Shown here: piece after piece, positions 25,459 through 34,037 of the stretch
Layout: each line of letters opens with the position of its first letter
How positions within the stretch are numbered: position 1 is the stretch's first letter
Origin: Bacteroidales bacterium
GTDB taxonomy: Bacteria; Bacteroidota; Bacteroidia; Bacteroidales; P3
DNA length: 64,000 nucleotides
Reading direction: 5' to 3'
NCBI GenBank assembly: GCA_024400665.1
Contig: JAKSML010000001.1
Location: forward strand, 37,614-101,613
Notes under the pieces: model-generated
What the model was told of the DNA's origin: nothing
The model's database searches: none
The model's input: the letters and a program-made list of their open reading frames with translations, nothing else
Position numbers and translations under genes: made by a program

Positions 25459-27834
25459 ATGTTTTCGATTCTTTTCCGCAAAGGGGCTCCTTTCCATGGT
25501 GTGGCGACAAGGCGTTGGCTGCCCATCGTGCTGCTGTGCTGCTTGTCGGCTGGCAGCGTCCGAGCGCAGATGTTCCCCTTCCAGGACTCACGCCTGCCAT
25601 TGGAGGAGCGCGTGGAAGACCTGCTGTCGCGCCTCACGCTGGAAGAAAAGCTGTCGCTTATGGAGCACCGCCAGCCCGCCATCACCTCGTTAGGGCTGCC
25701 GGCTTATAGCTGGTGGAACGAGGCCCTGCACGGCGTGGGCCGCAACGGCCGGGCCACGGTGTGGCCGATGCCCATAGCCCTCGCCGCCTCATGGAACACG
25801 GAGATGGTGTACGACATCTTCTCGGAGGTGGCTGTGGAGGCTTGCGAGAAGTATGCCCAGGCCCGCAACAGCGACACCTCCGCAGCCCTGCGCGAGCCTA
25901 CGGACTATACCGGCCTGACATTCTTCACCCCCAACATCAACATCCTCCGCGACCCGCGCTGGGGTCGCGGCATGGAGACCTACGGCGAGGACCCCTGCCT
26001 CACCGCCATGATGGGCGCCCAATGCGTGAACGGCCTACAGCACCCATTCTTCTACAGCACGCTGACGACACAAGATAGCGACACTTTCAACGGCATAGGG
26101 ATGCACCAGAGCCATCCTCAATTCTCACTCCTCAATTCCCCATTAAAAGAATGGCTCCAGGCACAACCTGGCGGCCCTCTCGCCACAGCGGCGTGCGTGA
26201 AGCACCTCGCCGTCCACAGCGGTCCCGAGGGGGTGCGCCACGAGTTTGACGCCGCAGTGTCGCCACGCGACCTATGGACAACCTACCTCCCCGCCTTCGA
26301 ATACATCGTCACCCACACAGACGTGCAGCAAGTGATGTGCGGCTACAACAGGCTGAACGGCGTGCCCTGCTGCACAAACCGCGACCTGCTGATGGACATC
26401 CTCCGCAACAAGTGGGGCTACGACGGCCTCGTGGTGACGGACTGCTGGGCACTGAACGACTGCTGGGAGCGCGACAGCGTGACGCCGCGGCATGAGACCC
26501 ATGCCTCCGCAGCCGCTGCGGCAGCCGACGCCTTCGGCAGCGAGGTGGACCTAGAATGCGGCAGCGGACTGGCAGCTCTGCAAGAGACCGTGGCACAGGG
26601 ATTCGTCAACGAAGAGCGCATCAACGACCATGTGCGCCGCATCCTCCGCACACGTATGCGCATAGAGATGGAGGACGACCGAGAGGTGCCGCCATGCCAC
26701 TACAATCCCACAGAGGCGGCAGCCGAGAGCCTGGTGCTGCTGAAGAACAACGGCCTCCTGCCTCTGAAGGAGGGCACCCGCATATATCTGGCAGGGCCTA
26801 ACGCCACGGACACGCTGATGCCCTTGGGCAACTATAACGGCGAGCCACGGCACACCATCTCTATCCAAGAAGGGCTGGGACATTATTTCACCCTCGTGGA
26901 ACGCCCGCAAAAGGCCGAGGTGATTGTCTATGCCGGAGGCCTCACGCCCCAGCTGGAGGGCGAGGAGCTGCAAGTAGAGGCCGAGGGATTCCATCGCGGC
27001 GACCGCACCATGATAGAGTTGCCCGCAGCACAGCGAAAAGAGCTGCGAAAGCTGAGCCACAAGCACAAGCCCATGGTGCTGCTGCTCTCAAGCGGAAGCT
27101 CCATAGCATTAAAACACAAGGACATGAAATGCAAAGCCATCATGGCTTGCTGGTATGGCGGCGAAGCCATGGGCGAGGCCGTGGGTGCCTCTATGGCAGG
27201 ATTGTACGACTGCTTTGGAAGGCTGCCTGTGACGTTCTACCGCTCGACAGAGCAGCTGCCCGACTTTGAGAGCTACGACATGCAGGGCCGCACTTACCGC
27301 TATTTGGCGGACGAGCAGCACAGTTTGTCGGCAGCACAAAAGGATGACATGGAGCATCATTCCTCAAAAGCTGCCAGCAGCCAGACTCCGCTCTTCCCCT
27401 TTGGCTACGGCTTGAACTACGACACGCACAAGCTCACGAACGTGCGGTATGATGCCGCCAGCAAGCGCGTCACCGGAGAGGTGCACTCTCTGCACAAGGT
27501 CGCTGACGACGAGGCTCGGCAGTCGGCAAAGGCCACAAGCAGCAAGGCCGTGATGGAGGTGAACCTGCAGTCGGCAAAGACCACGAGCAGCAAAGCTGTG
27601 GTGGAGGTGTATCTGAAACGCCCTGACGACATTGAGGGGCCACGCATAAGCTTGGTGGGTTTCTGCAAGGTGCCTGTGGCGTATGGCGGCGTGAGCAGCT
27701 TCACTATCGCCTTGGACGACTTCTGGTTCCGCCTCTTCGACGAAGAGACGCAGGAACTGAGAGTCCCCGCAGCCGATGAGCCTTACGAGATATGGGTGGG
27801 CTTCGACAGCGAGACTGCGACACAGATTTTTTGA
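25459..27834 (+). CDS. Glycoside hydrolase family 3 (beta-xylosidase/beta-glucosidase type), secreted
   Basis: The 791-residue enzyme has a signal peptide (RRWLPIVLLCCLSAGSVRAQ) and the two GH3 domains. Markers are YSWWNEALHGVGRNG, GLTFFTPNINILRDPRWGRGMETYGEDP, CVKHLAVHSGPEGVRHEFDA and VMCGYNRLNGVPCC. The nucleophile Asp sits in GLVVTDCWAL (near 327). ESLVLLKNNGLLPL opens the second domain. WWNEALHGV resembles xylan beta-xylosidases, so a plant-polysaccharide role in the periplasm is likely. Odd points: an extra segment at about residues 210-245 resembles intergenic repeats. The C-terminal part contains a 15-residue tandem duplication (QSAKATSSKAVMEVN, then QSAKTTSSKAVVEVY). Confidence 0.88.
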   Translation: MFSILFRKGAPFHGVATRRWLPIVLLCCLSAGSVRAQMFPFQDSRLPLEERVEDLLSRLTLEEKLSLMEHRQPAITSLGLPAYSWWNEALHGVGRNGRATVWPMPIALAASWNTEMVYDIFSEVAVEACEKYAQARNSDTSAALREPTDYTGLTFFTPNINILRDPRWGRGMETYGEDPCLTAMMGAQCVNGLQHPFFYSTLTTQDSDTFNGIGMHQSHPQFSLLNSPLKEWLQAQPGGPLATAACVKHLAVHSGPEGVRHEFDAAVSPRDLWTTYLPAFEYIVTHTDVQQVMCGYNRLNGVPCCTNRDLLMDILRNKWGYDGLVVTDCWALNDCWERDSVTPRHETHASAAAAAADAFGSEVDLECGSGLAALQETVAQGFVNEERINDHVRRILRTRMRIEMEDDREVPPCHYNPTEAAAESLVLLKNNGLLPLKEGTRIYLAGPNATDTLMPLGNYNGEPRHTISIQEGLGHYFTLVERPQKAEVIVYAGGLTPQLEGEELQVEAEGFHRGDRTMIELPAAQRKELRKLSHKHKPMVLLLSSGSSIALKHKDMKCKAIMACWYGGEAMGEAVGASMAGLYDCFGRLPVTFYRSTEQLPDFESYDMQGRTYRYLADEQHSLSAAQKDDMEHHSSKAASSQTPLFPFGYGLNYDTHKLTNVRYDAASKRVTGEVHSLHKVADDEARQSAKATSSKAVMEVNLQSAKTTSSKAVVEVYLKRPDDIEGPRISLVGFCKVPVAYGGVSSFTIALDDFWFRLFDEETQELRVPAADEPYEIWVGFDSETATQIF
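26114..26176 (+). repeat. Intergenic-type repeat inside the GH3 gene
   Basis: The bases contain CTCAATTCTCACTCCTCAATT and then ATGGCTCCAGGCACAACCTGG. The same words occur in the non-coding block 33160-33328 (TTGGCTCCAGGTCCCACCTGG and TCTCAATTCT). The segment is read in frame as about 20 residues (PQFSLLNSPLKEWLQAQPGG) that do not fit the GH3 pattern. Confidence 0.6.
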
Positions 27835-27837
27835 ACA

Positions 27838-27962
27838 TTGATGGGAAAGAATGAGGAACAATGAGAGTGAATCAGAGAAATTGAAGATTACGGCGGTGGC
27901 AGTCTCTTTGCATTTTCAATTCACCACTTCACAATTCACTACCACACAATTCACCCTTCATT
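27838..27962. repeat. Hairpin repeat, AT-rich variant
   Basis: A core GGCGGTGGCAGTC is flanked on the right by iterated TTCACAATTCACTA words and on the left by a weakly matching AGTGAATCAGAG arm. It is a degenerate member of the modular hairpin class. Confidence 0.5.
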
Positions 27963-27976
27963 TGCAAAAAATTTCG

Positions 27977-27984
27977 TATCTTTG
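27977..27984 (+). promoter_or_regulatory. Promoter -7 box for the 28.0-kb membrane protein gene
   Basis: TATCTTTG matches TAnnTTTG, 51 bases upstream of the ATG. Confidence 0.6.
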
Positions 27985-28035
27985 CATTTCGGTAATTAAA
28001 TGTATTAATAATAAAAATATAAGAATTTCAACAAT

Positions 28036-28731
28036 ATGAAAAGACAAGACTGGATTACTATCCTCATCATTGTGCTGGTTTTGGCACCTTTTTTCATCCC
28101 TGCGACGGGATTTTTCGAGTGGTTTAAGGCTTCGACAGCCAACCACCCATTCACCATGGCATTCTTTAAATTCGCCATCCTTGCCACCTTCGGCGAGATG
28201 CTCGCCCTCCGCATCCGCAAGGGCGTGTACAACGAGAAAGGCTTCGGCATCGTGCCTCGCATGATGGTGTGGGGCTTCCTCGGCATGTGCATCACTATGG
28301 CGATGATGATTTTCAAGAGCGGCGTGCCCGCCTTCTTGGGCGCACTGGGCTGGAGCAACGCAGGAGCCGTCTTTGGTGCCGCTGAGCTCACTTGGGGCAA
28401 AGTGGGTGTGGCCTTTGCTGTCAGCGTGCTGATGAACAGCATCTTCGCCCCCGTGATGATGACATTCCACAAATGCACCGACATCCACATCACTGAGAAC
28501 GGCGGCACCGTGCGTGGTCTCCTCCGTCCCATGAAGATGCGCGAAATCTTTTCCACCAAGATCAACTGGGACGTGCAGTGGAACCTCGTCTTCAAGAAGA
28601 CCATCCCCCTCTTCTGGTTCCCCGCACACACCATCACCTTCATCCTGCCTCCCACCTTCCAGGTGCTCTTCGCAGCCCTCCTCGGCGTGGCCCTCGGCCT
28701 TATCCTCGCATTGGCAGGAAACAAGAAATAA
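28036..28731 (+). CDS. Integral membrane protein of unknown function
   Basis: The 231-residue protein has about five hydrophobic segments: ITILIIVLVLAPFFIPA, MAFFKFAILATFGEMLAL, VWGFLGMCITMAMMIF, VGVAFAVSVLMNSIFAPVMM and a C-terminal VLFAALLGVALGLILALAG. A polar loop of about 50 residues (KCTDIHITENGGTVRG onward) lies between the fourth and last segments. I do not recognise a named family with certainty. It should sit in the inner membrane. The gene has its own promoter, and a hairpin repeat begins directly after the stop codon. Confidence 0.7.
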   Translation: MKRQDWITILIIVLVLAPFFIPATGFFEWFKASTANHPFTMAFFKFAILATFGEMLALRIRKGVYNEKGFGIVPRMMVWGFLGMCITMAMMIFKSGVPAFLGALGWSNAGAVFGAAELTWGKVGVAFAVSVLMNSIFAPVMMTFHKCTDIHITENGGTVRGLLRPMKMREIFSTKINWDVQWNLVFKKTIPLFWFPAHTITFILPPTFQVLFAALLGVALGLILALAGNKK

Positions 28732-28812
28732 GTGAATAGTGACCTGTGATCTGTGACCTGAGGCTGCCGCAGTCATTTGTCAGATCACAGTTCACTGGTC
28801 ACAGTTCACACA
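28732..28812. repeat. Modular hairpin repeat, gtgaact arms
   Basis: Left arm words GTGAATAGTGACCTGTGATC pair with right-arm words GATCACAGTTCACTGGTCAC around the core GGCTGCCGCAGTCATTTGTC. It fills the whole gap between two genes on the same strand. Confidence 0.8.
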
Positions 28813-28825
28813 CAAAACACACAAC

Positions 28826-30118
28826 ATGAAAAAGACTATTTGCATCTTACTGATATTGCTGTCCTCTGTGCCGGGGCTGTTCGCCCAACAGTCCGATAGT
28901 TGGCATTTCGCATGGCACGGATTCGTGAACCCCGTGTTCTTCGGCGACACGCGCCAGGTGGTGTCGGGGCGCGAGGGCATGATGCTGTTCTACCCCCAAC
29001 CCGTGACCCCTGATATAATGGGTGACGACGCAAACGATGTACCCCAGCTGAACATGCTGAGCATCACCGCCCGCCTCAACCTCACCTTCCAAGGCCCCGA
29101 CGTGCTGGGAGCCAAAGTAAAGGGCTTCATCGAGGGCGACTTCACGGGAGCCACCGATGCCACCATCAACATGCTGCGTCTGCGTCACGCCTACCTCGAC
29201 ATGAAGTGGCAGCACGACGAACTGCTGGCCGGCCAATATTGGTATCCTATGGTGATAGAGGAGATCATGCCTGGCACGCAGCCGCTGAACATGGGTGCCC
29301 CGTTCCACCCATACGCCCGCTACAACCAGCTGCGCTACTACCACCGTGGTCTCGGTCATAACTTTATGAAGAACTGGGAACTGATGGCCGTAGCCGCCTT
29401 CGAGTTAGACAATAAGAGCCAAGGACCTGAGGGACCTTCGACCTCCTATTTGCGACACAGTCTGATACCCGAAATGAACCTGCAACTGCGCTATGTTGGA
29501 GAGCACCTTTTTGCCGGTGCTGCCGCCAACTACCTACACATCAAACCCATCTACACCCTCCCCAATGATGGCAGCGAACAAATCGGCTTCACATACAGTG
29601 CCAACCACATCAGCTTCAGTCTCTTCGCCAAATACCGCTGGGACAACTGGGCTCTGAAATGTCAGACCCTGCTGAACAGCAACCTCTACGAAGGCTGCTC
29701 ACTGGGCGGATATATCCTCCCCGACTACGCTCCCTACACCGACTGTTATCCTGGCACCAACGCCTACACCTTCACCACCCTCTGGGCCGATTTCGGCAAG
29801 ACGACAGGACATTGGCGCCCCGGTATCTTTGCCGGCTACGCCAAGCAAAACGACATTGGGAAAATTGATATCTACATGTCAAACCACCCCTATTCGACTT
29901 ACGGTCGTGGATTCGACATCGACTATATGTGGCGCATACAGCCCCGCATCGAGTACTACGCCGGAAACGGCCTCTCTTTCGCTTGCGAAGTGGAACACAC
30001 CGTGGCCCAGTTCCTCAAAGACACTGGCTCCGACGAGTACCACATCCACCGCGAGGCCGACCCCGACAACAAACCCGCCAACACCCGTGTGATCCTCTCC
30101 GCCGTCTATGCCTTCTAA
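28826..30118 (+). CDS. Outer-membrane beta-barrel protein (porin-like)
   Basis: The 430-residue protein starts with a signal peptide (KKTICILLILLSSVPGLFAQ). It continues with alternating hydrophobic strands typical of a barrel (LNMLSITARLNLTFQGP, GAKVKGFIEGDFTG, YLDMKWQHDELLAGQYWYP, VILSAVYAF). It ends in phenylalanine, the usual outer-membrane assembly signal. The segment GFIEGDF followed by LRLRHAYLDMKW and LLAGQYWYP resembles DcaP-like or phosphate-selective porins found in Bacteroidales. The substrate is unknown. The gene lies between two hairpin repeats. Confidence 0.75.
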   Translation: MKKTICILLILLSSVPGLFAQQSDSWHFAWHGFVNPVFFGDTRQVVSGREGMMLFYPQPVTPDIMGDDANDVPQLNMLSITARLNLTFQGPDVLGAKVKGFIEGDFTGATDATINMLRLRHAYLDMKWQHDELLAGQYWYPMVIEEIMPGTQPLNMGAPFHPYARYNQLRYYHRGLGHNFMKNWELMAVAAFELDNKSQGPEGPSTSYLRHSLIPEMNLQLRYVGEHLFAGAAANYLHIKPIYTLPNDGSEQIGFTYSANHISFSLFAKYRWDNWALKCQTLLNSNLYEGCSLGGYILPDYAPYTDCYPGTNAYTFTTLWADFGKTTGHWRPGIFAGYAKQNDIGKIDIYMSNHPYSTYGRGFDIDYMWRIQPRIEYYAGNGLSFACEVEHTVAQFLKDTGSDEYHIHREADPDNKPANTRVILSAVYAF

Positions 30119-30359
30119 TAGTGAGCTGACAATACAGTTCTAAATTCACAGACCACAGAAATCACATTGTAACATTGTAACATTTTAATTGAGAATTGGA
30201 AATTGAGAATTGAGAATTGGGGCTGGAGCCGTTTTGAGTAATGAATAATTAATAATGAATAATGAGTGGGCGGTTGCCGTCATTTGTCAGTTCACAGTTC
30301 ACTAATTACTATTCACTGTTCACAGTTCACAGTTCACTATTTCACAGATTACTAATAGC
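30119..30359. repeat. Composite modular hairpin repeat block
   Basis: At least two nested elements are joined. One has AATTGAGAATTG arms and a GGGGCTGGAGCC core. The other has AATAATGAATAATGAG and TTCACAGTTCACTA arms around GGGCGGTTGCCGTCATTTGTC. CTGACAATACA, a word shared with several other blocks, occurs near 30126. No gene is present. Confidence 0.75.
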
Positions 30360-31208
30360 ATGACTAACTATCACACTCATTCTCGCTTCTGCGACGGTAA
30401 GGGCGAACCTCGCGAATATGTGGAGTATGCCTTAGCCAACGGTTTCTCCGCCTTGGGCTTCTCGGGACACTCTCCCCTACCCTACGAGAACACCTTCTCC
30501 ATCAAGGAGGACAAGTTTGAGGAGTATTGCGACACCATCCGCGCACTCAAAGAGGAATATGCTGGCCGCCTCGACATCCGCCTCGGGCTGGAGATTGACT
30601 ATGTGCCGGGGCTCTGTGAGGATTTCAAGCCGCTCATCGAACGGGGCGGACTGGAATATACGATAGGCAGCGTGCATCTCATCCCCAACCCCGACGCCAT
30701 CGACTACATCCGCGAACACCCTGCCGAGGCTGCCGACTACCTCTGGATGATTGACGGACCTCGCTACGAGCTCTACGACGACGGCCTCCAGCGTCATTTC
30801 GGAGGCGACATCCGCAAGGCCGCCAAGGCGTTCTTCTATCAAAACAACGTCATGATTGAGAGCCAGAAGCCCACGATTGTCGGCCATTTCGACAAGATTG
30901 TGATGCACAACAAGGACCGCTACTTCCACTACGACGAGCCCTGGTTCCGCGACCTCGTATATGAGACCGCACACCTCATCCGCGAGACTGGCTGCGTCTG
31001 CGAGATGAACACCCGCGGCATCTACAAAGGACGCCACTACGACTTCTACCCCGCCAAGGAGACGCTGAAATACATGAACGAGCTCGGCATCCCCGTGATT
31101 GTCAGCACCGACGCTCACCAGCCCTCCGACCTCACCCGAACCGAAGGCGCCGAAGCGTTCCTCAGGGAGATACACTATCGCGAGATTGTCACCACCCTCA
31201 CATTCTAA
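30360..31208 (+). CDS. hisJ: PHP-domain histidinol-phosphatase family protein
   Basis: The 282-residue protein starts with the PHP metal-binding motif NYHTHSRFCDGKGEPREYVE. It continues with FSGHSPLPYENTFSI, LGLEIDYVPG, IGSVHLI, VGHFDKIV and VIVSTDAHQPSD, the ordered PHP motifs of HisJ-type phosphatases. The expected reaction is dephosphorylation of histidinol phosphate in histidine synthesis. No his genes are adjacent. The family also contains less specific phosphoesterases, so the substrate is an inference. The ATG directly follows a hairpin repeat block. Confidence 0.82.
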   Translation: MTNYHTHSRFCDGKGEPREYVEYALANGFSALGFSGHSPLPYENTFSIKEDKFEEYCDTIRALKEEYAGRLDIRLGLEIDYVPGLCEDFKPLIERGGLEYTIGSVHLIPNPDAIDYIREHPAEAADYLWMIDGPRYELYDDGLQRHFGGDIRKAAKAFFYQNNVMIESQKPTIVGHFDKIVMHNKDRYFHYDEPWFRDLVYETAHLIRETGCVCEMNTRGIYKGRHYDFYPAKETLKYMNELGIPVIVSTDAHQPSDLTRTEGAEAFLREIHYREIVTTLTF

Positions 31209-31222
31209 CTTCCTCGATTTTA

Positions 31223-31484
31223 TATATGTGAACAGTGAGCAGTGAGCTGAGTCTGACGCGGTCATTTGTCAGATTACAGTTCACTGCTCACAGTTCACTA
31301 ATCTCAATTGAGAATTAGGTCGGGAGCCGGTTTGTAGTTAAGAGTTAAGAGGGGTGTTCCGAATTGTGGCTGTTCCCCGTTTTGGTTAAAAGGTGTTCGT
31401 TGGGTTCAAAAACGGAGTGTCCTATTGATAAGGGATTTGTTCTTAACTCTTAACTCTGCACTCTTAACTATTCTCAATTCACTC
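31223..31484. repeat. Composite repeat block with a 130-base unit shared with 36.4 kb
   Basis: The left part is a hairpin with GTGAACAGTGAGCAGTGAGC / GCTCACAGTTCAC arms and a GACGCGGTCATTTGTCAG core. The right part (31343-31474) has TTAAGAG arms enclosing GGGGTGTTCCGAATTGTGGC and ends TTCTTAACTCT...CTGCACTCTTAACTATT. The latter unit reappears at 36418-36548. Confidence 0.75.
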
Positions 31485-32045
31485 TTATTCGGCGCGTTTG
31501 GTGCAATAGGCTGTAAGGATATAGCCAGCATCGCTCTGTCCCATCGGCACATGCTGCTCGATACGGAAGCGGACGCTGCCATCGTCCTGAAGACGAAGTG
31601 CGCCGTAGGTCATTGAGAAATGATAGCCGTTCATCTCAAACTGGCTGGCCTCGGGGACGAGCTTGCCATCGGCATCAAGGGTAGCCTTGGTGTCATAGAA
31701 ATGGTACTCGACGGGCTCGCCGTTCTCACCATGCAGAATCTCGTAGCCGTCAATCTTGAGGACATCGGGCTGAGTAGTGTCGGCAGAGAATACCACATAT
31801 CCCGTATCTGCATCGTAGTACATGCCCATGAAGCCGTTTTCGAGCCATGCGCCATCAACTCCGACACTGTCATACTCGACAATCATGTCGAAAGTGCCAA
31901 CAAAGGGGACGAGGGCGGGGTTGATCTGAGGCTCCTCGACGACAGAATCGTCAACAATAGGAACAATGGGGTCTTCCTCTTTGTTGCAAGCGGAGACAAT
32001 CATCACGGCTGCGAGAGCCAACAAAGCAAATCTGATTTTTTTCAT
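31485..32045 (-). CDS. Lipoprotein of unknown function
   Basis: The 186-residue protein has a type II signal peptide (KKIRFALLALAAVMIVSAC, Cys near 20) and an acidic linker (NKEEDPIVPIVDDSVVEE). A beta-rich domain follows (FVGTFDMIVEYDSVGVDGAW, GYVVFSADTTQPDVLKIDGY, SVRFRIEQHVPMG). Bacteroidales genomes carry many such small lipoproteins of unknown role, often surface or periplasmic. It lies downstream of another lipoprotein gene on the same strand, separated by a 76-base gap with a short hairpin repeat. Confidence 0.75.
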   Translation of the reverse strand: MKKIRFALLALAAVMIVSACNKEEDPIVPIVDDSVVEEPQINPALVPFVGTFDMIVEYDSVGVDGAWLENGFMGMYYDADTGYVVFSADTTQPDVLKIDGYEILHGENGEPVEYHFYDTKATLDADGKLVPEASQFEMNGYHFSMTYGALRLQDDGSVRFRIEQHVPMGQSDAGYILTAYCTKRAE

Positions 32046-32079
32046 GATATGATTATTTTTAAGTTTTCTAAATTTGGGG

Positions 32080-32122
32080 CGATTATTTAATTGAAAATTG
32101 ACAAATGACGGCTACTGCCCTT
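32080..32122. repeat. Short modular hairpin repeat
   Basis: The words AATTGAAAATTGACAAATGACGGCTACTGCCC and TTCACAATTCACTA make a compact member of the repeat class. GACAAATGACGGC is shared with the block at 33.9 kb. Confidence 0.6.
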
Positions 32123-33054
32123 CACAATTCACTATAATATGTGAAATAGCGTGTTATGCGACTATAGAGTTCCCCGTCTCTTGTGACATCACAGACCACC
32201 CAGTTACCATTCTCATCATAATGATAGGTCTCTATGACCTTGCCGTTCTGCCGTTGCAAGATGCGGCCTTGGTCGTCACGTTCCAGCACCGTTGAGGCAT
32301 CGTGGTACCACGTAGTCTGCTCGAAATTGAAGATGCCGTTTTCGTTGGGCGTGGCAGAGCTGCTGAGGCGTCCCTCGCTGTCATAGGTATATTTCTTGTA
32401 GGTTCCGTCGGGGAGGATCTCGCGGACAATGCGGCCCTCGCTGTCGTATCTATAGCTGATGCGCGAGCCATCGGGAAAGATATAGTCCGTGAGGAGACGG
32501 CTGCCGTCCTTGCTCGTCGCTCCATAGCGGAGACGGAAGCGATAGCACTTGCCCTCCTGCCCCTGGATGACGGCCTTGCAGATACGTCCGTTGCGCTTAT
32601 ATGTATATGTGGTGCGGGAGATGGGCGTGAGGCGGCTTTCGTCAGCGAGCGCCACAGTGTCGGAATAGCGGACATCCAGAATGCGGCGTCCCAGACTGTC
32701 ATATTCATAATGGATGTGCTCAAACGTGCCATCCTCTCTGCCAAAGATATCCAGGCAACGCCCCGCGGTGTCGAAGCTGAAAGCAAAACGAGAGTTGTCC
32801 TTATACCAGTAATGGACATCTTCCATAGACACCATAGCCACCTTCTGCGAAGGAGAAAAGCATTCCAGGTTCAACAGAAGCTGTGCATCGTTGCTCTCTC
32901 GACGGTTATTGTTTGTCGGAAAATCAGGACGATAGGGATACACTCCCTCTTCCTCTCCGCACGAAACCATAAGGAAAACAAATGCTACAGCCAGCAACAG
33001 CCTCGGATGAATGAATAAATTAATGAATAAAAAATAAAGAGTAGGCTGCCGCAT
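32122..33054 (-). CDS. Lipoprotein with RHS/YD-like repeats
   Basis: From the ATG at 33054 the protein has 310 residues. The signal peptide (MRQPTLYFLFINLFIHPRLL then LAVAFVFLMVSC) ends in a lipobox Cys near 32. The mature part contains YD-type repeats: FDTAGRCLDIFG, YEYDSLGRRILDVRY, YRYDSEGRIVREILPDG, YTYDSEGRLSSSA and YHYDENGNWVVCDV. These resemble RHS-associated proteins, though no toxin domain or core barrel length is present. The first residues are encoded by the right arm of a hairpin repeat. Upstream ATGs at 33096 and 33135 in the same frame would add residues also encoded by the repeat. Confidence 0.7.
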   Translation of the reverse strand: MRQPTLYFLFINLFIHPRLLLAVAFVFLMVSCGEEEGVYPYRPDFPTNNNRRESNDAQLLLNLECFSPSQKVAMVSMEDVHYWYKDNSRFAFSFDTAGRCLDIFGREDGTFEHIHYEYDSLGRRILDVRYSDTVALADESRLTPISRTTYTYKRNGRICKAVIQGQEGKCYRFRLRYGATSKDGSRLLTDYIFPDGSRISYRYDSEGRIVREILPDGTYKKYTYDSEGRLSSSATPNENGIFNFEQTTWYHDASTVLERDDQGRILQRQNGKVIETYHYDENGNWVVCDVTRDGELYSRITRYFTYYSEL

Positions 33055-33100
33055 GGCGGCTCCCGTTCCCTCACCTCTTATTCCCTTATTCTTCATGAAT
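33009..33100. repeat. Modular hairpin repeat overlapping the lipoprotein start
   Basis: Arms of AATAAATTAATGAATAAAAA and CTTATTCCCTTATTCTTCAT pair imperfectly around GGCTGCCGCATGGCGGC. Read on the minus strand, the CAT of GCCGCATGGC becomes the ATG at 33054. Confidence 0.75.
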
Positions 33101-33159
33101 GCTATTCTCATTATATCTTTTACACGAATTTCCATGAATAATCTATTGGTAATTCATGG

Positions 33160-33328
33160 TCTGTGAATTGTGAAATAGTGAATTGTGAATTGACAATACA
33201 AAGAGAGCGTCAGTTTAATTCTCAATTCTAAAACATTCTCAATTTCAAAACGGCTCCCGACCCTAATTGGCTCCAGGTCCCACCTGGTAGCAACCGCCCT
33301 TGAATGGCACCAGCTCCAAGCTGGCAAT
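33160..33328. repeat. Composite repeat block
   Basis: Iterated GTGAATTGTGAAATAGTG words, the shared word TTGACAATACAAAGAG, AATTCTCAATTCTAAAAC, and two small palindromes (GGCTCCAGGTCCCACCTGG and GGCACCAGCTCCAAGCTGGC) follow one another. No gene is present. Confidence 0.7.
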
Positions 33329-33841
33329 TTAATTAAGATAGTTTTTCATCACATCGGAGACATACACGGCGAGGTTGCCCTTTTTCTGCTGTTTGAGGAT
33401 CTTCTTGGTGAGCTTCGACTTGCCGATGATATCCTTGTAGTCGGTATAATAGCGGAGCATCTCTGTCTCAGCCACGTTGGCATAGAGGAGTGCGTTGCCG
33501 TTCTTGTCGCTGAGAGCCTGACGGGTCCAAGCGGCAAGGTAAGCCACGAGCAGCTCAGGCTTCTTGGCATCCACCAGCTTCGTATCGATCAGGACGCTCA
33601 CGTTGGGAGCACCTGCGAGCCAGCGCATGAGAAACGAGGCGCACTCTTCGTGCTTGGGCTGGTTGAACTCGGGATTCACGCTAAGGAGCCAGTTGCAGCA
33701 GTTGAGGACGTCGCCTTCGTACTTAGCATAGTCGGAGGGCCACATCTTTTCAGGCATGATAGGGAGTGAGAACTGCAAGGTCTGCGACATGGCGGTCTGT
33801 GCCATGACAAAAGTGATGAGGAGTAATGCGATTTTCTTCAT
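33329..33841 (-). CDS. Secreted protein of unknown function
   Basis: From ATG 33841 the product has 170 residues with a signal peptide (KKIALLLITFVMAQTAMSQ). The mature region shows PEKMWPSDYAKYEGDVLNCC, CASFLMRWLAGAPNVSV, LLVAYLAAWTRQALSDKNGN and an Lys-rich helix LTKKILKQQKKGNLAVYVSD. It has a largely helical look and occurs in Bacteroidetes as a conserved periplasmic protein, but I cannot name a function. A minus-strand promoter box lies at 33999-34006, with a repeat-filled leader of about 150 bases. Confidence 0.7.
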   Translation of the reverse strand: MKKIALLLITFVMAQTAMSQTLQFSLPIMPEKMWPSDYAKYEGDVLNCCNWLLSVNPEFNQPKHEECASFLMRWLAGAPNVSVLIDTKLVDAKKPELLVAYLAAWTRQALSDKNGNALLYANVAETEMLRYYTDYKDIIGKSKLTKKILKQQKKGNLAVYVSDVMKNYLN

Positions 33842-33854
33842 AATATGATTTAAA

Positions 33855-33990
33855 TGTTGATTAGTAATCTGTGAGCAGTGCACTGTGACCTGACAAATGA
33901 CGGCTTCCGCCCTGAAGAAAAGTCCGGTGGACTTTCGATAGCGAAGCGAAGAGCAACCATTCTCAGTTCACCAATCACAGTTCACTGATT
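33855..33990. repeat. Composite repeat block with one GAAAGTCC unit
   Basis: GTAATCTGTGAGCAGTGCAC and TCACAGTTCACTGATTAC arms enclose GACAAATGACGGCTTCCGCCC. One copy of the 40-bp unit follows (AAAGTCCGGTGGACTTTCG, then ATAGCGAAGCGAAGAGCAA, 33915-33955). Confidence 0.75.
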
Positions 33991-33998
33991 ACAGAGTG

Positions 33999-34006
33999 CA
34001 AAAATA
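33999..34006 (-). promoter_or_regulatory. Minus-strand promoter -7 box for the 33.3-kb secreted protein gene
   Basis: The minus strand reads TATTTTTG (TAnnTTTG). It is back to back with the plus-strand box at 34038-34045, so the two promoters are divergent with adjoining upstream regions. Confidence 0.55.
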
Positions 34007-34037
34007 CGAATAATTTTCGACATTGAAAAAAAAATTG

